Below, one piece after another: positions 61,540 through 64,000 of a DNA stretch of 64,000 nucleotides. The notes beneath the pieces are model-generated. The model searched no databases and was not told the origin of the DNA. It saw nothing but the letters and a program-made list of their open reading frames with translations. Numbering within the stretch: position 1 is the first letter of the stretch; the number at the start of each line of letters is the position of its first letter. The DNA comes from Gracilariopsis chorda (Eukaryota; Rhodophyta; Florideophyceae; Gracilariales; Gracilariaceae), in NCBI GenBank assembly GCA_003194525.1, contig NBIV01000192.1:62001-126000 (forward strand), given 5' to 3'. The position numbers and the translations under genes are program-made.

Positions 61540-63791
61540 CGCCCCCGATCTACGAAAAGATACTTCAGCGAAAGAAGCATACGTTTAAAAAGCACTTCCA
61601 CTGGCCCTTCATTGCGAATGATGTTTGGAATACGCCAAAGACGTGCGTGTCGTATGCAAAGATCGGTGGGACACGAGCGCGCCATCAGGCTAAGATCAAA
61701 TTGTTCCCAGCAGTTGGGCCATTGAACTCTGTTGCGATGGCATCCTTGGCCCACTTTCAAAGTCCATTCATGGGCTTCAGTTCATCTTGGTGATCACCGA
61801 CAGGTTAACAAAGACGAGATCCGCAAATCCCTTGAAGACTACTACCACTACGGATGTCGCTTTTGCGTTCCTCACCCACTGGGTCTATCCTCATGGTTTA
61901 CCATTGTATTTCATGATGTACAACGGCAATCAGTTCGTGTCGAAGATCACGGCTTATTATCCGCAAACTATTGGTCAGGCTTAACAGTTTGACAGGACTC
62001 TCGGTAACCGTTTGGTACTGTGAGCGCCATCACAAAATGGTGACACAGAGGGGCCAAACTTAGCAACAAAGTAGGCTAAAAAGGGTGTCCTCGTAGTTGA
62101 AAGCACCGTAGAGATGAAAATGATAAACAGAAAGAGCGAACAAATGGAAATAAAGGGACCAAAAGAACTCAACCTGCTAAGCAAATATGAAAAGAAAAGG
62201 GAGAGCAAAATTCTCAATCCCAAAAAACTTCTTCAAAACTTCTTGAAACGGCGCACGACAAAGGACTTACGTCAATGGCCACTACGAGTCAGACTCCCGG
62301 CTTCCGGTCAGACACTCCGGATTTGTAGCGATTTCTGCAGCTTATCTACTTCTGCGCTAACCAGAAGCAGACGCGTACAATCCCTGCAGGTCTTCCAAAG
62401 AAGAGCTATTAAATGCGGGGTATGCTTCCAATCTGTACCCAATCCGGCCCTTTGCGGGAAATATTGCATTCCACCTCACCTGCGGATAGCTTCCCGTCCA
62501 GCAGTTTCGTCCGGAAATCGCCAGGTCTTTCCACCGACACCGTTATGCGAGCAAAGCTCCAATGGGGCTCACAGACGACAGAAGCACCTTTGGTACACAC
62601 TGCCCGTCTCCCGTCCATGCTTGTAGCGCTTCAAGCGGTCTTAGTGACGGCAGTTCCCCGACCCAGGTATTCACCTAGCCGTAAACGCCTCACTAGATGC
62701 AGATGATGATTGAATGGTTGATTCAAAGAGTGAGAAAGGTTGGGGGTGAGGTATATGTATGAATTTGATGTTGAGCTGAGTCCAGACCAAATTCCGGGCC
62801 TAAACTTGCCCTTTTAGAGCGTCTAGAAGCACTTAAAATAACGCAGGAATGCATTACTACTTTCTACTTACTCGTGTGTGCGCCTAGGTTACTCCATTGG
62901 CTTCTAGCAGCCTCTGGAGCTGCACACTAATCAGTGAAAATCCGTCTTCTGGCACCAGCGTCACTTAAATACAGTAGCATGGCTGGGTCAGCGAAGCAAA
63001 GAATGCTCTAGGAGCTCCTGGAACTCTCTACACGTGTGTTCTAGCAGTGCCAGAAAATTATACACTTTTCGCGACCAAAAGGTACAATACACTGCCGAAC
63101 ATTTGGTATGCGATGACAACGTTAAATCACTGGCATATGCATAAAAAACTCAGTTTATAATTCCATTGGTACGAATACGTTTCATCTCGCACTGTATAGG
63201 CAGCCAATGTCATTGGCATTAGATGCTAAGACGTCATCGTTTCCTCAGGAAATTATCGGAGGAATGATACCAACGCAGGGGAAGAGGTACATGAGCCAAA
63301 AGTTTGACAGTATCCTGCACAAGTCAAAGACAATTTTATCGCGAGCCCATCTCAGGTACAAAACAGATTCTGATAAGGCCGTTCGATCTACTGGTACCTT
63401 CAAGGCAGACCAAATGATATACCTCGATAAAGCGCCGTCGGATATACCACTGGATGAAATAGATCTCGCTTCTAGGAAGCTCCTGAAGAATTCCATTGGT
63501 GCCTTCAAGGTGCTACGCGCTTCTAGCCATACGTTTCATATTGAGCGTGATATCCTGGAAGACATGGTCGCGATCGACCGTGTCGCCAAGGGCCCATCGG
63601 ACACTACTTCGAGGAAGAACGCGAGCGATAGTGTCGTCCCTACCACTTTTACTACCCTGTTCCACCTTTCGATGGTGCGCCGCACCCTACAGTTACGACG
63701 TCTGTACCAAAATAAGCATCTTCAACTTGGCTCCAGGACGTATCAGCCGATGATTAACCACACAAGTAAGTCACAGTCGATCCTACCGTAA
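61540..63791 (+). mobile_element. Ty3/gypsy integrase fragments, broken (element 4)
   Basis: The integrase zinc region and core (HFHWPFIANDVWNTPKTC, KLFPAVGPLNSVAM, VFAFLTHWVYPHGLPLY-like) lie at about 61.55-61.98 kb. The C-terminal GPY/F-like region (SIGAFKVLRASSHTFHIERD) lies at 63.2-63.6 kb. It is the same lineage as elements 1 and 2 but older, with several breaks, and is split by about 1.2 kb of unrelated DNA. No gag, RT or LTR is seen in the window. Confidence 0.7.
61990..63180. other. 1.2-kb insertion inside element 4
   Basis: DNA separating two parts of one integrase. Two overlapping frames (62114-62626 and 62413-62706) are unrecognised. No terminal repeats could be fixed by eye. Confidence 0.35.
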
Positions 63792-64000
63792 GCAAGTATA
63801 CCTTACATGTTTCCTTTAAGGCAGTCTCTGCTGACCCCACCAGTGGCTTGTCCTCTAATGGATTTGGTCCCTTGGACGCCATAAACATTTCCAAGGAAGC
63901 GTTCTTGCCTTTTTGCGGCGCAAATGTGGCGGATCCCCCCCTTTGCGTACCACCGAAAGCTCACCAACGGAAAATTTGGGCATTATCTCCCACCTAGGTA
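63792..64000. other. Right edge, nothing recognised
   Basis: No coding or repeat feature beyond the probable tail of element 4. Confidence 0.3.

Noticed and set aside
1-64000. CRISPR arrays, rRNA genes, bacterial operons
   Set aside because: No regularly spaced repeats, no rRNA-like blocks, and gene spacing and introns are eukaryotic.

Overview
This looks like nuclear DNA of a photosynthetic eukaryote, most likely a red alga of the Chondrus or Gracilaria kind. Three points support this, and the taxon is my inference. The genes are eukaryotic (UDP-glucose:glycoprotein glucosyltransferase, LSm6, transcription factor DP, an ER fatty-acid dehydratase). They sit beside plastid-type genes of cyanobacterial character (IspG, MutS2, and a DnaE-type DNA polymerase). 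The genes are tightly packed, with only two short introns recognised, and then give way abruptly to nested transposable elements, a layout known from florideophyte red algae.

Bases 1-29,200 are a gene island. In order: an AA15-like copper oxygenase (-), a low-complexity gap with decamer repeats, the ER folding sensor UGGT (-), a SHAQKYF Myb regulator (+), mitochondrial ribosomal protein uL2m (-), a FAD monooxygenase with one intron (-), a UBL-WLM metalloprotease (+), transcription factor DP (-), IspG (-), MutS2 with one intron (+), LSm6 (-), a bacterial-type DNA polymerase III alpha subunit (+), and a HACD/PTPLA dehydratase whose frame is interrupted (-). Several pairs are divergent and share 350-470 bp of upstream DNA (UGGT/Myb, IspG/MutS2, LSm6/DnaE).

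Bases 29,500-64,000 are mobile-element territory: a transposase-like relic with an internal 51-bp duplication (29.6-30.8 kb); a broken Ty3/gypsy element on the + strand (31.4-37.7 kb); an 11-kb Ty3/gypsy element on the - strand with paired LTRs of about 670 bp (38.3-49.3 kb) that also carries an unrecognised antisense coding block; a decayed chromovirus (50.3-54.4 kb); an LTR remnant abutting a relic of NAD-dependent DNA ligase (55.4-56.1 kb); a LINE fragment (56.4-57.2 kb); two head-to-head PIF/Harbinger-like transposase genes (58.8-61.4 kb); and a further broken gypsy fragment split by about 1.2 kb of other DNA (61.5-63.8 kb).

Two points stand out. The first is a possible plastid DNA-maintenance theme: an apparently complete, intein-free cyanobacterial-type DnaE, a MutS2 with both ATPase and Smr domains, and a LigA relic. 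The second is the antisense gene block inside the 11-kb LTR element, which has its own strong start context and a poly(A) signal.
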